A stretch of DNA of 64,000 nt from Neurospora crassa OR74A (lineage: Eukaryota; Ascomycota; Sordariomycetes; Sordariales; Sordariaceae), in assembly GCF_000182925.2 (NCBI RefSeq), contig NC_026507.1, positions 3,534,001 to 3,598,000 of the forward strand. Reading direction: 5' to 3'. Of this stretch, positions 1-10,570 are shown one piece after another (position 1 is the stretch's first letter; each line of letters begins with the position of its first letter). The translations under genes were made by a program, and so were the position numbers. The notes under the pieces are model-generated. The model did not search any database, was not told the DNA's origin, and saw only the letters and a list, made by a program, of their open reading frames with translations.

Positions 1-1657
1 CTCCTTGAGATTCTCCCCCTTTTCGCCGATGGCCTCTTCAGGATCTTTCATGCCATGATCAGCGAGGCTAAAGACTTCCTCCCCAATACTGACCGACCCG
101 CTGGTAGAATCAAAAGGATGCGTCGTCCCTAGGACTTCGACCTCAGTGCCATTCGCAAGCCAGACCTTCTTGGTCACCATCTTGCCCTGCGTCAGCGTTC
201 CCGTTTTGTCTGAGCAGATATTTGTCACTCCGCCGACCGCCTCGAGCGCGGCCAGCTTGCGGATTACCACGTTTCCACGGGCCATGGCACGGGTGCCAAG
301 CGCAGTAGCGATGGTCAGCACGGCGATGAGTGACTCCGGGATGACGGCTACGGCGACGCAGATGCCGTAGATGAGTACCTCATCCGTGACGTCAAACTTG
401 CTGACGGAGAAAACGATGATGGCCAATAAGATGGCCAGAGCAAACAATAGCAAAGCAAACTTGCTCAGCGTGACCTGCAGCGGCGTACCGTCGAGGCCGA
501 GGAGGACGCGCATGCCGTTTCGGGCGCGGACGGTCAGCGAGCGGAGGGTTCCCATTTCTTCTTTGTCGACGCGCTTCTTGTTACGCCCGCCGTTACTGTC
601 GCGCAACAGGCCCGCAATCTTGCCTACCTCAGTGCCCATGCCCGTCGAGACAACGATGCCCGTGGCGCGTCCGCGAGTAATGGTGCTGGCTGAGTAAACC
701 ATGTTGGAACGGTCGCCGAGAGGGACATCACGATCCCGGGCCATTACTAGCTCAGCATGCTTGCTGACGGGAAGGGATTCGCCAGTTAGCAGGGCCTCGT
801 CGGTAGAGAGGTTGATGCTGGTGGCGAGACGGAGGTCGGCGGGGACCACATCGCCGACGCCGAGGCGGACGATGTCGCCAGGCACAAGTGTCTCGGCTTT
901 TATGGTAGAAGTGACACCGGACCGGGTGACTTTGCAGGTAGGCGCCGAGAGGGCGTACAAAGCCTGGATGGTTTGCTCGGCGCGATAGTCCTGGAGAAAG
1001 CTAATGGGCGAGGCTGTGGTTAGCATCTCGGCTAACAAGGGGGCAACAAGGACATGAATTCACATGGTCCAGTCTTACCCGACTATGATGTTGAGAAGAA
1101 TGACCGCAGCAATGACACCGCCTTCGATGTGGTCACTGATGGCAAAGGACAATACCATGGTAATAACGAGGACAAGAGTCAAGCTGTTGGAGACCTGTCT
1201 TAAGAGAATCGTCCAAAGGGATAAACCCTTGGCACCCTCAACCTTGTTGGGGCCATGGTGCTGCAGACGACGGGCAGCTTCATCGTTGTCGATTCCATTT
1301 CTACAAGACTAAATAAGTGACCAAACTTTTGAGTGTAGTGCATTTCTGCTTTAGGGCATCGAAGGGGAATTACTCAGGGTCGGTTCTGAGAAAAGCACAG
1401 ACGTCCGGCACCGAAAGGGTGTGGGCCGCTTCAGGAGTGAAGGACGGGAGATCGCCGGGTCCGATTCCGGTAGCAGCAGTAGTAATGGTGGCGTTGTCGT
1501 TGGCCCGGTATTCACATTCTTCTCCGATGATGGTCCCGGTGTTGAGCGTAGTCAAGGTCGGGGACCGTGTGGTTGTTTTGGACGTTGTTGGACTCTTGAA
1601 GCCACATATAGGAGGCTCCGTCTGGCCCTCGACGTCAAGTTCGATCTCTGTCCCCAT
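1..1657 (-). CDS. ENA-like P-type cation-transporting ATPase, N-terminal part (runs off left edge)
   Basis: A plasma- or endomembrane cation pump that uses ATP through a phospho-aspartate intermediate. Three exons are visible, 1657-1374, 1300-1079 and 1000 to the edge, with introns 1301-1373 and 1001-1078; together they give exactly 502 codons. The start is the ATG at 1655-1657. In order one sees an N-terminal cation-ATPase domain (RRLQHHGPNKVEGAKGLSLW), membrane segments, the actuator-domain motif LLTGESLPV, then the phosphorylation motif CSDKTGTLTQGKMV with the catalytic Asp at about residue 433. The wording around DKTGT and the RAEQTIQALYALSAPT stretch fit the fungal Na+/K+ (type IID, ENA) group better than SERCA or PMR1. 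The nucleotide-binding domain and C-terminal membrane half lie outside the window. From memory, N. crassa has such a gene (ph-7) next to a nucleoside transporter; I have not verified that. The ion carried cannot be told from this part. Confidence 0.88.
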
Positions 1658-3754
1658 TCAATATCCTGTCACGGTGTATGTACTCGCCGGTTGAACTTCA
1701 GCAAAGTTTGGTGATGTAGTGGAAAGCAAAAAGGGAGGGGGGGAAGATAAGGAAGAGGGAAACCGAGAACCGCCGCCTCTTGTGTGACGGGATATGCGGG
1801 GGGCTTTTATCAACAATGAGGAAGTGACCGCCCACCCAAAGAAGCAAACAGAGGAAGGTACCTCACAACGCCGAGAAGGAGCTTCACTCGCTGCAGTGTT
1901 GATCAGCCTATCCGTGTCCACACACGGAAGGTATATCAAACGGTATCATTCACATCTCCTCTCCTCTCTCTCTCTGTCACTTGTTTGGCTGAACGGCCTC
2001 ACTCAGTATCTCTCCGCGCCATATGCGGCCCGCCACGCTGCTTCAACACAACATCGCTGCCGTTGTTGTTTGAGCATATCAAGCACACCACAGCCCGACA
2101 ACGCCGACAGAGTACCACAAGTACAATCTCGACACATTCCCCTCTCCTGCCTGTCTTGGTATATCAGCCAAGAGCCCCCCCAAGCTATCCAAGCCCTTGG
2201 AAATACGCATGCAGTTCCTGGCCAGTATGGTCAGTTGAGGGGGCGGGTTGAAATATTGTGACCTATCATGGCCTATCGTGGTTGCGTGGCCAGTAAAGTG
2301 CCATTGTCGACTACGCCGAGCTTCCTGCCCAGAGAAGCTGGCATGCGGGCAAGGGCGGGGGCGCTGTGGCTATGCCTCTTCCAGAATCCTTGGCAGCATA
2401 CGTTAACAGAGTTGTCCCCGGGGAAAGAGCTATCCCTGCTACCACTGACCGACACTGACAAAGTCATGTCATCTGGTCTTCTCTCTCAAGATAGCTTACC
2501 GGTCGGTGCCGAGCTCGCATCTCGGACCTCCGACTTTAGGTCGTGATCGGTCCCGCAGACTTCACAGATCAGTTCCGGTCCGGTACTATCAACGGAAGCT
2601 GGACGGACGCCATGCCCAGCCGGCCGGTACGAGTGATCAGGAGTACATCAGTGTGATAACTCCGGAATAATACGGTCGCTCCGCTCGGAACTTTCGTATC
2701 TTCGTTCGGGTCGAAGCAGTTATTTCCCCCTCCATCATACAACACAATCTGCTTTCCACATGCTGTTGGTTCACTGAAACGCAGACAGCTGACAGACATC
2801 CAGTTATCAATCTTCCCAAAATCCCCCCTTCCCCCCATTCCTCTCTCCGACCGATGCAACCATCGATGCAGACGAGTTCCCAGTCAATGAGGAAACATCC
2901 CCGCATTGCGATAACGTCCCTAACCCTCCCATCAATCTCTCACTCTGGCATCAAGGTCGGTATAACGATGCCGAGATCCTCAGAAAAACACCAAACATGA
3001 CGCGGTTGGTCGCGAAAGAGAAACCAGCCCCTCGTTCCCCAACGCATGGAGCCGATGTAGGTGCCCGTTGACATTTGCAAATGTTGAGTGTTTGGACATG
3101 GCCAGCATTTCTCAACGACCGGAAGAAACGGGCAAGAAACAAAACAAAAAAGTGTCCAGAAGACTTCTCGACAACAGAAGACGGTTGAGATCGATTATGT
3201 ACTTTCACTCAGTGTTCCGTGTAGTGTAACTTTTCCACGTTCGACCCACGCCAAACGGTGGGGTCATCTCAGCTCTAGCTCGGTCGTTAACGTCCCGCCC
3301 TCGTTCAGGGGTAGAGAAACACAAAACCAAACAACAACACCTTCGAGTGGAACCGCTATATGATAGGAGGTTACCACGACAACCACACTCGCGCGCGTCA
3401 CCGTCGGTATGAGTCAAGACCTCAAGAAGACAGTCTCCATCATCCTTTTGAATTCGATGTTTCTTTCTGGCGTCTAAAACCATTAGCAATTTTAAAATAC
3501 CAAACCTCCTACCCTCGGCTCACTTGTACCTGTTCCTTACTCTCTATCCTCTCAACCTGCGTCTCCGTCCTATGATAAGTTCTTAGTGATGGGTATGATC
3601 TGTCGGAAGCTCTTCCGGGGCAACCGACGCAGACCTCCACCGGCTTCTCAACAGCGACGAATTTCTTGTTTTCCGGAGGGAACGCAGTACGCTCTACTTC
3701 TTCCACGCCAATCATTGTCAAGTTTTGAGTTCTTGTATGGTATCTTCGATGTCC
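1658..3754. other. Intergenic region upstream of the P-type ATPase
   Basis: About 2.1 kb. The part next to the ATPase start has pyrimidine-rich runs (around 1955-1980) that fit a leader or promoter read leftward. All open frames are short, overlap on both strands and show no recognisable domain. A frame at 3509-3721 on the minus strand (about 70 codons) lies just downstream of the candidate small membrane protein and could be a degraded continuation of it, but no splice solution joins them convincingly. Confidence 0.5.
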
Positions 3755-3994
3755 TCAAGAAACAAAACAGATCACTAGGCCGACGATGCCGGCTAAGACG
3801 CCGGCTACGACAACACCGACAGTTGCACCGATGTTGTTAGATCTCTGGCCACCGGTCTGTGTGTCTCCAGACCCAGAAAATGGTGAAGAAGTGCTGATGC
3901 TGCATATGGTTGCGTTGTCTGAGTCGTCGGTTGGAGAAAGGTTAAGTTGAGGAACATGGTCTTACTGTGTCGAAGAACGAGACACGGTCGCCAT
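3755..3994 (-). CDS. Candidate small single-pass membrane protein (57 aa, two exons)
   Basis: Weak prediction made by eye. Exon 1 is 3994-3966, starting at the ATG at 3992-3994. A 65-nt intron (3901-3965, rounded to consensus GTAAGA donor and ATATGCAG acceptor, with a CTTAAC-like branch site) leads to exon 2 at about 3899-3755, ending in TGA. The deduced protein has a short Ser/Thr-rich head (STSSPFSGSG) followed by one strongly hydrophobic helix, GATVGVVVAGVLAGIVGLVI, close to the C-terminus. Such Gly/Ala/Val helices are typical of fungal single-pass surface proteins (for example Wsc-like sensors), so this may be the tail of a larger, degraded or unrecognised gene rather than a complete protein. 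The acceptor position may be off by a base. No family is recognised. Confidence 0.27.
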
Positions 3995-5506
3995 ATTTCC
4001 TTCAGATTCCCTTTAATATTTTTCTCTCTCTCTCTCTCTCTCTATTTTTTCTTCATCTTCTTTTCTTGTCCTTTTATTTTTTTTTCTTTCTTTGTATTAA
4101 CAACCAAAATAAGAACTGACGCTGCACATAGGAAACACAACACTCACTTAATCTACCTTTCCGTACCGATCCTTTGCCCTACGATTCCTACCAGGCGACC
4201 CGCAATCGTTCTGATCCGCAGCAAAGCTGCCATCCTTTAATCATACGAAAGCAGTCCTGGCTCCGCACTCGCCCAGTTCGCACTCTCGTCTCGTTCTCTA
4301 ATCGGTACTCAGCACCTGCCGTTGTTCTTTCCCTACTGTGCCTACCACAACGCAGGCGGGATAGACCCAACACCCTCGGAACCGAAGCGATCGTCGGCTC
4401 GTTGAAGCCAGACGAAGCCGGGAAGGTTCAAGACAAGACAAGACCTACCTATATATACGTCGTTTTCGGACTCCTTGCTTTTTTTTCTGACACTGGAGTT
4501 GGCCCCGCCGTACATAAGAAGGTACACCAGACGTTAGCTGCACAATAACGCCGCACGAGCTTGCCTGCTTGCGGGCCGACGACATCTTTGGGTGCCGCGA
4601 CATTGACGAGTACCTAGCACCAGAGAGGCGTTCCAGAAAATGGGAGAGGTTGAATGGACAAGCTGGCGGCGTCGTGGCCGTTGGGACGACAGACAATAAG
4701 CAACCGACGTACGATCACCACCTACCTCTTCGAATGCCGTGAAGTCACGGAAGGATCTTGTGATCATCACCAAGATTTGAGATTGACTTGTTCAGTCCGA
4801 GTCCCCTCAAGCCTCGCCCAGATATCTAATAGTACCGCGAGCTCAAGGCACAGTTCCCGGTTGTTTGAAGCCATACAGACAGTTGGAGTGGTTACCTTTA
4901 GGATTTACTGCATCCTATATGAATGAGGTATCCCGTGTGCCGCTTCGAGTTCTGCGCCTAGGGGTCATCAATCCTTTTTCAACGGTCCAAGAGGACAAGA
5001 GCTGAACTAGAGGGCTGATGGTGAAATGCTCACTACAATAGAGCTTCGAACGAAACGAGCGGACCGCTCCATCATAAGGAACAGTTATAAGACGGTTGCC
5101 AAACAAGGAGCTCATCTTCAGTCCGATAACAATATCCAGAGCAATGCAGAATATCAGGAAGGCCGGTCATCAGTCCCGATAATTTGATCAGATAGTATCA
5201 AGAAGTCCTATATCATCGCGCACAGAATCTATGGGACGAGATGACACAATTATCTCGTCATAATGAGAACAACGAGGCGCGGAAAATGAAGAGTACTTCG
5301 ACATTTTGTTCATTAGATTTGAGTCGATGACGCGTCAAACCAGTTTTTTCTGGCTGACGTTCATTCACAACCTCGGGCATTATTAATTTTTGAATCAGCA
5401 TCAAGGGTATCATGGTCCCACACTCGTACAACTGGCTTTCTCGTCTCTTCTTACACATTACTCATGTACATCAACCTTCCCTCATAAGCACACCAAGACC
5501 AGCTCT
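3995..5506. other. Intergenic region downstream of the nucleoside transporter
   Basis: About 1.5 kb between the candidate small gene and the stop codon of the CNT transporter. It holds a TC-rich and T-rich tract (about 4022-4090) and overlapping short open frames on both strands (for example 4174-4548 plus and 4445-4773 minus) without any recognisable motif. I see no gene here. The last few hundred bases probably include the 3' UTR of the transporter. Confidence 0.45.
4022..4043. repeat. (TC)n microsatellite
   Basis: About eleven TC units followed by T-rich sequence. On the minus strand it lies just upstream of the candidate ATG at 3994, reading as a purine-rich tract. Confidence 0.9.
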
Positions 5507-7521
5507 TTATCGTTCGGTATAAAGCATACCAGCAACGCTGGCAGAGGTCAAGGTGGACAGGACACCGGAGAAAAGAGCCGACATCGCGACCTTGGAGACA
5601 TCACCGGCACGCCCAGGAGCGAGCTGAGAAAGCACACCAATCTGGGTACCAAGGGATCCAATGTTTCCGAAGCCCTAAAATATATTCAACGTTAGTACTG
5701 CACCGAAACCAAGCAAAGATCTGCAGAGAAAAACTTACGCAAACGGCATAGGTGGCAATAAGCTTGGAACGAGGGCTCATGCTCTTGTAGGGCTCATCGT
5801 TCGTGAGCGACGAGAAGGCGACGAACTCGTTGATGATGACCTTGATGCCAATCAACTCGCCAACAGGACGGAGATCCTGCTTAGGGACGCCAAGCAGCCA
5901 AGCGACAGGATACATAAGATATCCGAGAATAAGCTCTAGTGAGAGCATAGGATGTTTGGCGTCCTGACCCATCAAGCCCCAGTACTTGCCCCACCAGCCG
6001 AGCAGGCCGTTGATAAAAGCAACAATGGCAATGATACAGAGGAGAGTGGCAATGATCATGCCGGCAATCTTGATACCGAGCCAGGCACCGTTGGCAAAAG
6101 CGTGAAGAGCATTGGAGGCCTTGTGCTCTTCATCCTCAGGGATAACAACATTGCCAGAGGTGAGAGTTTCATCCGTCTCGGGGAAACGCATCTTGGAAAC
6201 GGCCAAAGAAGCTGGGATGGACATGATGCAGCTAGACACAAGGGCCTGCGCATCAAGACCAAGACCGATATAGGCAACCAGGACAGAGCCGGCAATGGTG
6301 GCAAAGCCGCAAGTCATAATCTGGTGAATTTCGGCAAGCGTCAAGTGCGGGACGAAAGGACGGATCAGCATAGCCGACTCGCCCTGGCCGATGAAGGGGG
6401 TGGCAGCAGCAACGACGGCTTCAGCGCCCGAGACGCGTAGAGTCCAGAAGAAGAAGACAGCGAACTTGCCAATGAACCACTGGATAAATCCCAAGTAGTA
6501 ACAGAGCTGGACAAGCGCGACGAAGAAGATGATGGGAGGAACAACACCCGTCAAGAACCAGCCCTTGGCGGTGACCGTGTCGTCAGTCAAGAACACGACA
6601 CCATCCTTGGCGAAACCGAGCAAAGTGCGGGCCATTTCGGAAATGAAGCTGAAGATGTCGTAACCAGCCTTGGTCTTGAGGACAAAAACGGCAATGACGA
6701 ATTGGGTAAGCATGCCACCAATGACTGTGTGCCAGGGAATCTTCCTCCAGTCGCGAGAGGTGACAGTGAGAAGGAAGATCATGACGATGAGTCCAAAAAT
6801 GGAGATGGCGCGATTTGCGCGAGTGTTCTCGCCGGTCTCTTCCGGGATCATACTGCCGAGGAGGAAGACACCAAGGGTACCAAGGGCAGCAAGAGGCTGA
6901 TGAAGCTTCTGGGGAATCAGAGAATAACCCCTGTGAACCGTGTGCATCCAGATGATCTTGGCAGGGCGCATGACGATGCTGGTAGGGACATAGCAGAAGA
7001 TGATGCGCGCGCAGATGGCGAGATAGACGAGGGTGGGTTTCAGCCATCCAAGATGGTCATGACGGTGATGGATCAGAGCGCCGTAAATCCACCATCTAGA
7101 GAGAACCGAAACACCTCGTCAGTGATCATTTCCAGGCATCCCCAGGGGAACACACTCGAAAAGCAGGAAATACGAACGCAGTGAAAAGCGCCCAAATGGC
7201 AGCGTGGATATAAGGCCTGAAGTTGAAGTAAAACCAGGCCCAAGTGTAGCGCTTAGCGGGTTGCTGCTCCGCGTGATCAACAGAACCGACCTGGTGCTGG
7301 CTCTCGGCGTCGACATATTGACCGGCCGGGATGGTGGTTTTGAGATCGGAGTCGGTGCTCGAGATCACGGGCTTCTCGTGGGCGTGGGAGCCTAGGATCT
7401 CCGTGTTGTTGGCGTCGCCGTGGGCAGACATGGCGTCGATTGTGGGACTGCGCGTAACGTCGTGGTACTGAGGTTGAATCGTGTCCAGGTCGGCGTGCCC
7501 TCTGTTATCGGCCGATGACAT
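5507..7521 (-). CDS. Concentrative nucleoside transporter (CNT/SLC28, NupC family)
   Basis: A membrane symporter that takes up nucleosides with H+ or Na+. Exons are 7521-7178, 7095-5739 and 5674-5507, with introns 7096-7177 (donor GTTCGT) and 5675-5738 (donor GTAAGT, branch GTACTAAC); total 1869 nt, 622 aa, in frame throughout. The first ~100 residues are a polar cytosolic tail, followed by the CNT core. Family signatures seen in order are GQGESAMLIRPF, CGFATIAGSVLVAYIGLG, NEFVAFSSL and, in the last exon, GFGNIGSLGTQIGVLSQLAPG, which carry the nucleoside- and cation-binding region in known CNT structures. The length matches eukaryotic CNTs (about 600-650 aa) rather than the shorter bacterial NupC. 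The gene is read in the same direction as the ATPase, with 3.8 kb between them. Substrate range (purine or pyrimidine) and coupling ion cannot be read from the sequence. Confidence 0.93.
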
Positions 7522-10236
7522 GTGGGAATATCGAGGGTCGATGGAGTGGTGGAGATCCGGCTAAGGCTCCAAGACGACCTCTAGAGACCCAAGGGAGGCG
7601 GGAGCTCAGCTTGTCGAGACGTTGAGTCTGGCTTTTGGTCTAAGGAAGAGAGGTAGAAGAAGGTGGGTGCAAAGAGGGGGGCAGTCTGGGGTGGTGCAAA
7701 CTTTAATACCCTCTCCTCGAGCTTTGGGTATCTGTGGTATCAGGCCAGGGTCTCGATCTTAGCTCTAAAAGAGAGATAGTAGCCGGAGGAGGGTATCTCA
7801 GTGCGGTGAAGGTAGGTACCGGCTGAGGTGGTTATCAACAGAGTAGTGCGTCCCAAAAAAACTGGATGGAGGGGTGGGGTTAGCCCAGGGGCGCACGATG
7901 GAGGGGGACGAGGGGTGGCAGCCAGGGTTCATGAGAGGTACATTACAGTAGTCAGGTCTGGTAGGTGTGGTGTAGAGAGGTGCCAGTGTGTACTTCGCTT
8001 AAGCTTGGATCATGCTGGGATGAAGGCAGGGGGGGGGGAAAAGGCACAAAATGCCCACAAGACCGATAAAAACAAAATTGGACAAATGATAGGAAAAAAA
8101 ACCGACGAACCGTTCTGAGCGTTGCGTTGTTCCAGATCTATTACGACAACAAAGGTCGAGATGGAAGTCACCAACGGAAGAGGAAGCTCGGCGTCGCCGC
8201 TAGACAGCCACCTGTGCAATCCACCTCCCTACTACGTAAGTAGTGTCTGGCTTGGGTACGACCTGTGTGAGACTTTGTTGGCGAATAGATCTGGATAGTA
8301 GCAGGTCGAGGCAACCGTTATCTTTTGGTCCGTCGCACTTGTTGCTCGTGTGTGTCTTTGCCCAAATCGGGCAGAAGATGATCCTCTTTGCAGAAGAATG
8401 CAAAAAAGAAAGTTCTTTTTCGTCTGGGCCCACCCAAGCCTCCTCTCGGCTTCAATTATTTCTTTGCCATGAGCGTCCACTCCCGTTGGTGGCCACTCCA
8501 CCTGCCATGTCCCGACCTCCGAGCCAGTCCACCAGCGAGTGGGAAGTTAGGCCTTGGCTAGTTTATCGGGCCAATTGTTGGTCAATTGACCAATCACAGG
8601 CCGCGAATCCGCTCCAAGAGGCAAAAAGAAGCTGGGGCCGGCCTGTCGACGTCTTGAGGAAGGAGCCCGAGGGAGCACACCAAAAGTCAACCAAAAGCCG
8701 TATACAAGTCGCAAGGCTCTTCGTTTCTCGCAAACTCGGCACCTTGGCGGATCTGCCCCCTCCACTTCCTCTTCTCGACAATCGCCCCCCCATTCAAAAA
8801 ATGCGGATAGAAAAAGGCCGGGACGGAGACTGAGTGGTTGGATGCCGGCTGCACTATTGGGGCTCCGTCGCAACGCTATTCCACTCTCATGTCCACCCTC
8901 CGGCGACGGGCCAAGACCTTGCGCACCGTGGCACCCTGCTGGCCTGCTTTCATTTTCACCTTCTTCTTTGGGATTTTTGTCCACGCTCATGCGAGCATAT
9001 CTGAGGTTCTGGCCCGGGGGAGGGAGCAGGCGAAGGCTGGCAGCTGAGGTCATCAGGTTCGAGGCCAACAAGCAAAAGGGAATCATCCCCGAAAACCGAT
9101 GATTGCGATCCAAGCTCATTCTAATTTCGATGACCTGCTTTCCCCGGGTTGGCGTGACATATCGCTGTGGAGGTGGCGGCATCGTGGTTTTGGCGACCCC
9201 AGAGTGTAGAAATTAGAATGGAAACCGTCAAAATGCGGGGTTGGTGAACGGTTTGGTGATTGTTTTACACTAGTGTAGTACTGTAAGTAGTGTTGAGGCA
9301 CTACACTCGACCAGAGGGCGGCCAAAAACCCAAACATTCATCAACATATCACTGCGGCTTGCTTTGTTCGCCTCCATGTACACTACCTGCATGGCATGCA
9401 CCTCGCCAGACCTCCCGTCCTTCGCCCACGCAGTTTGGTATCAACGACGTCTTATCTCCCGCGCCATGAAGAAGCCTATCATGGATGCCTCGCATGCTCA
9501 CCAACGAGGTAGTCGTACCGCGTCCCCGGGTATCTATAGCAGGCATCTTATCAGATAGGTACCTTCTCGGGGCGGCGCAGAATGCTTGCCATCCACGGGC
9601 ATGCCACCTCTCACACCGTCAGCAACGCCGCCCAATCTTTTAGATTGGTGAAAGGTGACGGCGGGATTGATGATCGATGCATACGATAGGAGGAGGGCCG
9701 CGTAATTTGATTCCCTTCAGGGCTGCATCCTGATAACGTCGCAGTACATGACGCCTGTCTGGCTCCCAACAGCTTGGACAAGGATCGTTTGATTTCTTTC
9801 TCTTCCCCTGAGCTGTCGCTGTTGCTGTTCCTGTGATTGTCACCGTCGCCATCATTCTGGAAAACAAGGAGGATCTGGATCATTGAGTGGTGTTACCGAC
9901 AACAGCGTAAGTCTCCAAAAAGAGCTTGATAGTACATAAACATCGGAAAACTTAATCATGCACGTGTCACGCTCCATGATGGGAACGGCATGCACTGCGC
10001 TTGGCCGCGGCAGAAAGATACCCAGCAAGGCCAGGGTTTTCTCGACAATTGGCTCATTCCCCACTGCTTTTACCTTCCTGATTTGTCATTTGGCGATGTG
10101 TAGATATCCGAGACGGAGGCAATTTTACTGGTCCAGCAGCTACCTACCCCAGAATCAAAAGCTGTGATCCACTCAGTTTTAGTGTAGAGCCTTCCGACGA
10201 ACTCCCGTATCAACACAGGCGCGTGGACCCCGAACC
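7522..10236. other. Promoter of the nucleoside transporter and gene-free sequence
   Basis: The first few hundred bases upstream of the transporter ATG are the likely leader and promoter (purine-rich on the plus strand, hence CT-rich on the coding strand, 7610-7700). Further on, two long open frames oppose each other, 8243-8833 plus and 8547-9182 minus, but both are compositionally odd, share no domain I know, and neither continues into neighbouring exons. A palindromic ACACTAGTGT lies near 9268-9277. I see no supported gene. Confidence 0.45.
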
Positions 10237-10238
10237 TA

Positions 10239-10568
10239 CAGGAATTTGCCCTGATAATGCATGTACCTGAAAGTGCATAAAACCCTCTAAATGCTTAGAA
10301 ATCGGCCGCCGCAATTATTTAGTATGGGTAAATGCTAAAATGCATATTTACATCTGTGCCAGGCCGTAAAATTGCTGTGTATGCATTTATAGGTGCCCCT
10401 TTTTAGATCCCTTTAGGACCTGATACCTATGCTAACCACCCAAGGTCCCCCGAAATTCCAGTACTTGGGCAGCTCGAGAGTCTTGGCATGGGGATATAAA
10501 TGCATGAGCCCTCTAAATGCATGAGAAATGGCGTGCCGGATTATATGCATTATCAGGGAAAATTCCTG
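10239..10568. mobile_element. MITE with 24-bp terminal inverted repeats and TA target duplication
   Basis: A ~330-bp non-coding element. The left end begins CAGGAATTTGCCCTGATAAT (continuing GCAT) and the right end is its reverse complement with one mismatch in 24 positions. Each end is flanked by TA (10237-10238 and 10569-10570), which is the target duplication made by Tc1/mariner-type transposases. There is no open frame inside, so this is a non-autonomous DNA transposon. Just inside each end lies a related ~38-bp stretch in direct orientation, both with the core CCCTCTAAATGC (about 10283-10294 and 10509-10520), and the interior is rich in ATGCAT motifs. The near-identical ends suggest a rather recent insertion or slow decay. 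An 8-bp hAT-type duplication was looked for and is absent. I cannot tell whether other copies exist elsewhere in the genome. Confidence 0.8.
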
Positions 10569-10570
10569 TA

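Noticed and set aside
8243-9182. Two opposing frames, 8243-8833 plus (196 codons) and 8547-9182 minus (211 codons)
   Set aside because: They overlap on opposite strands, both have skewed composition and no domain, and no splice sites link them to other coding stretches. At most one could be real and nothing supports either.
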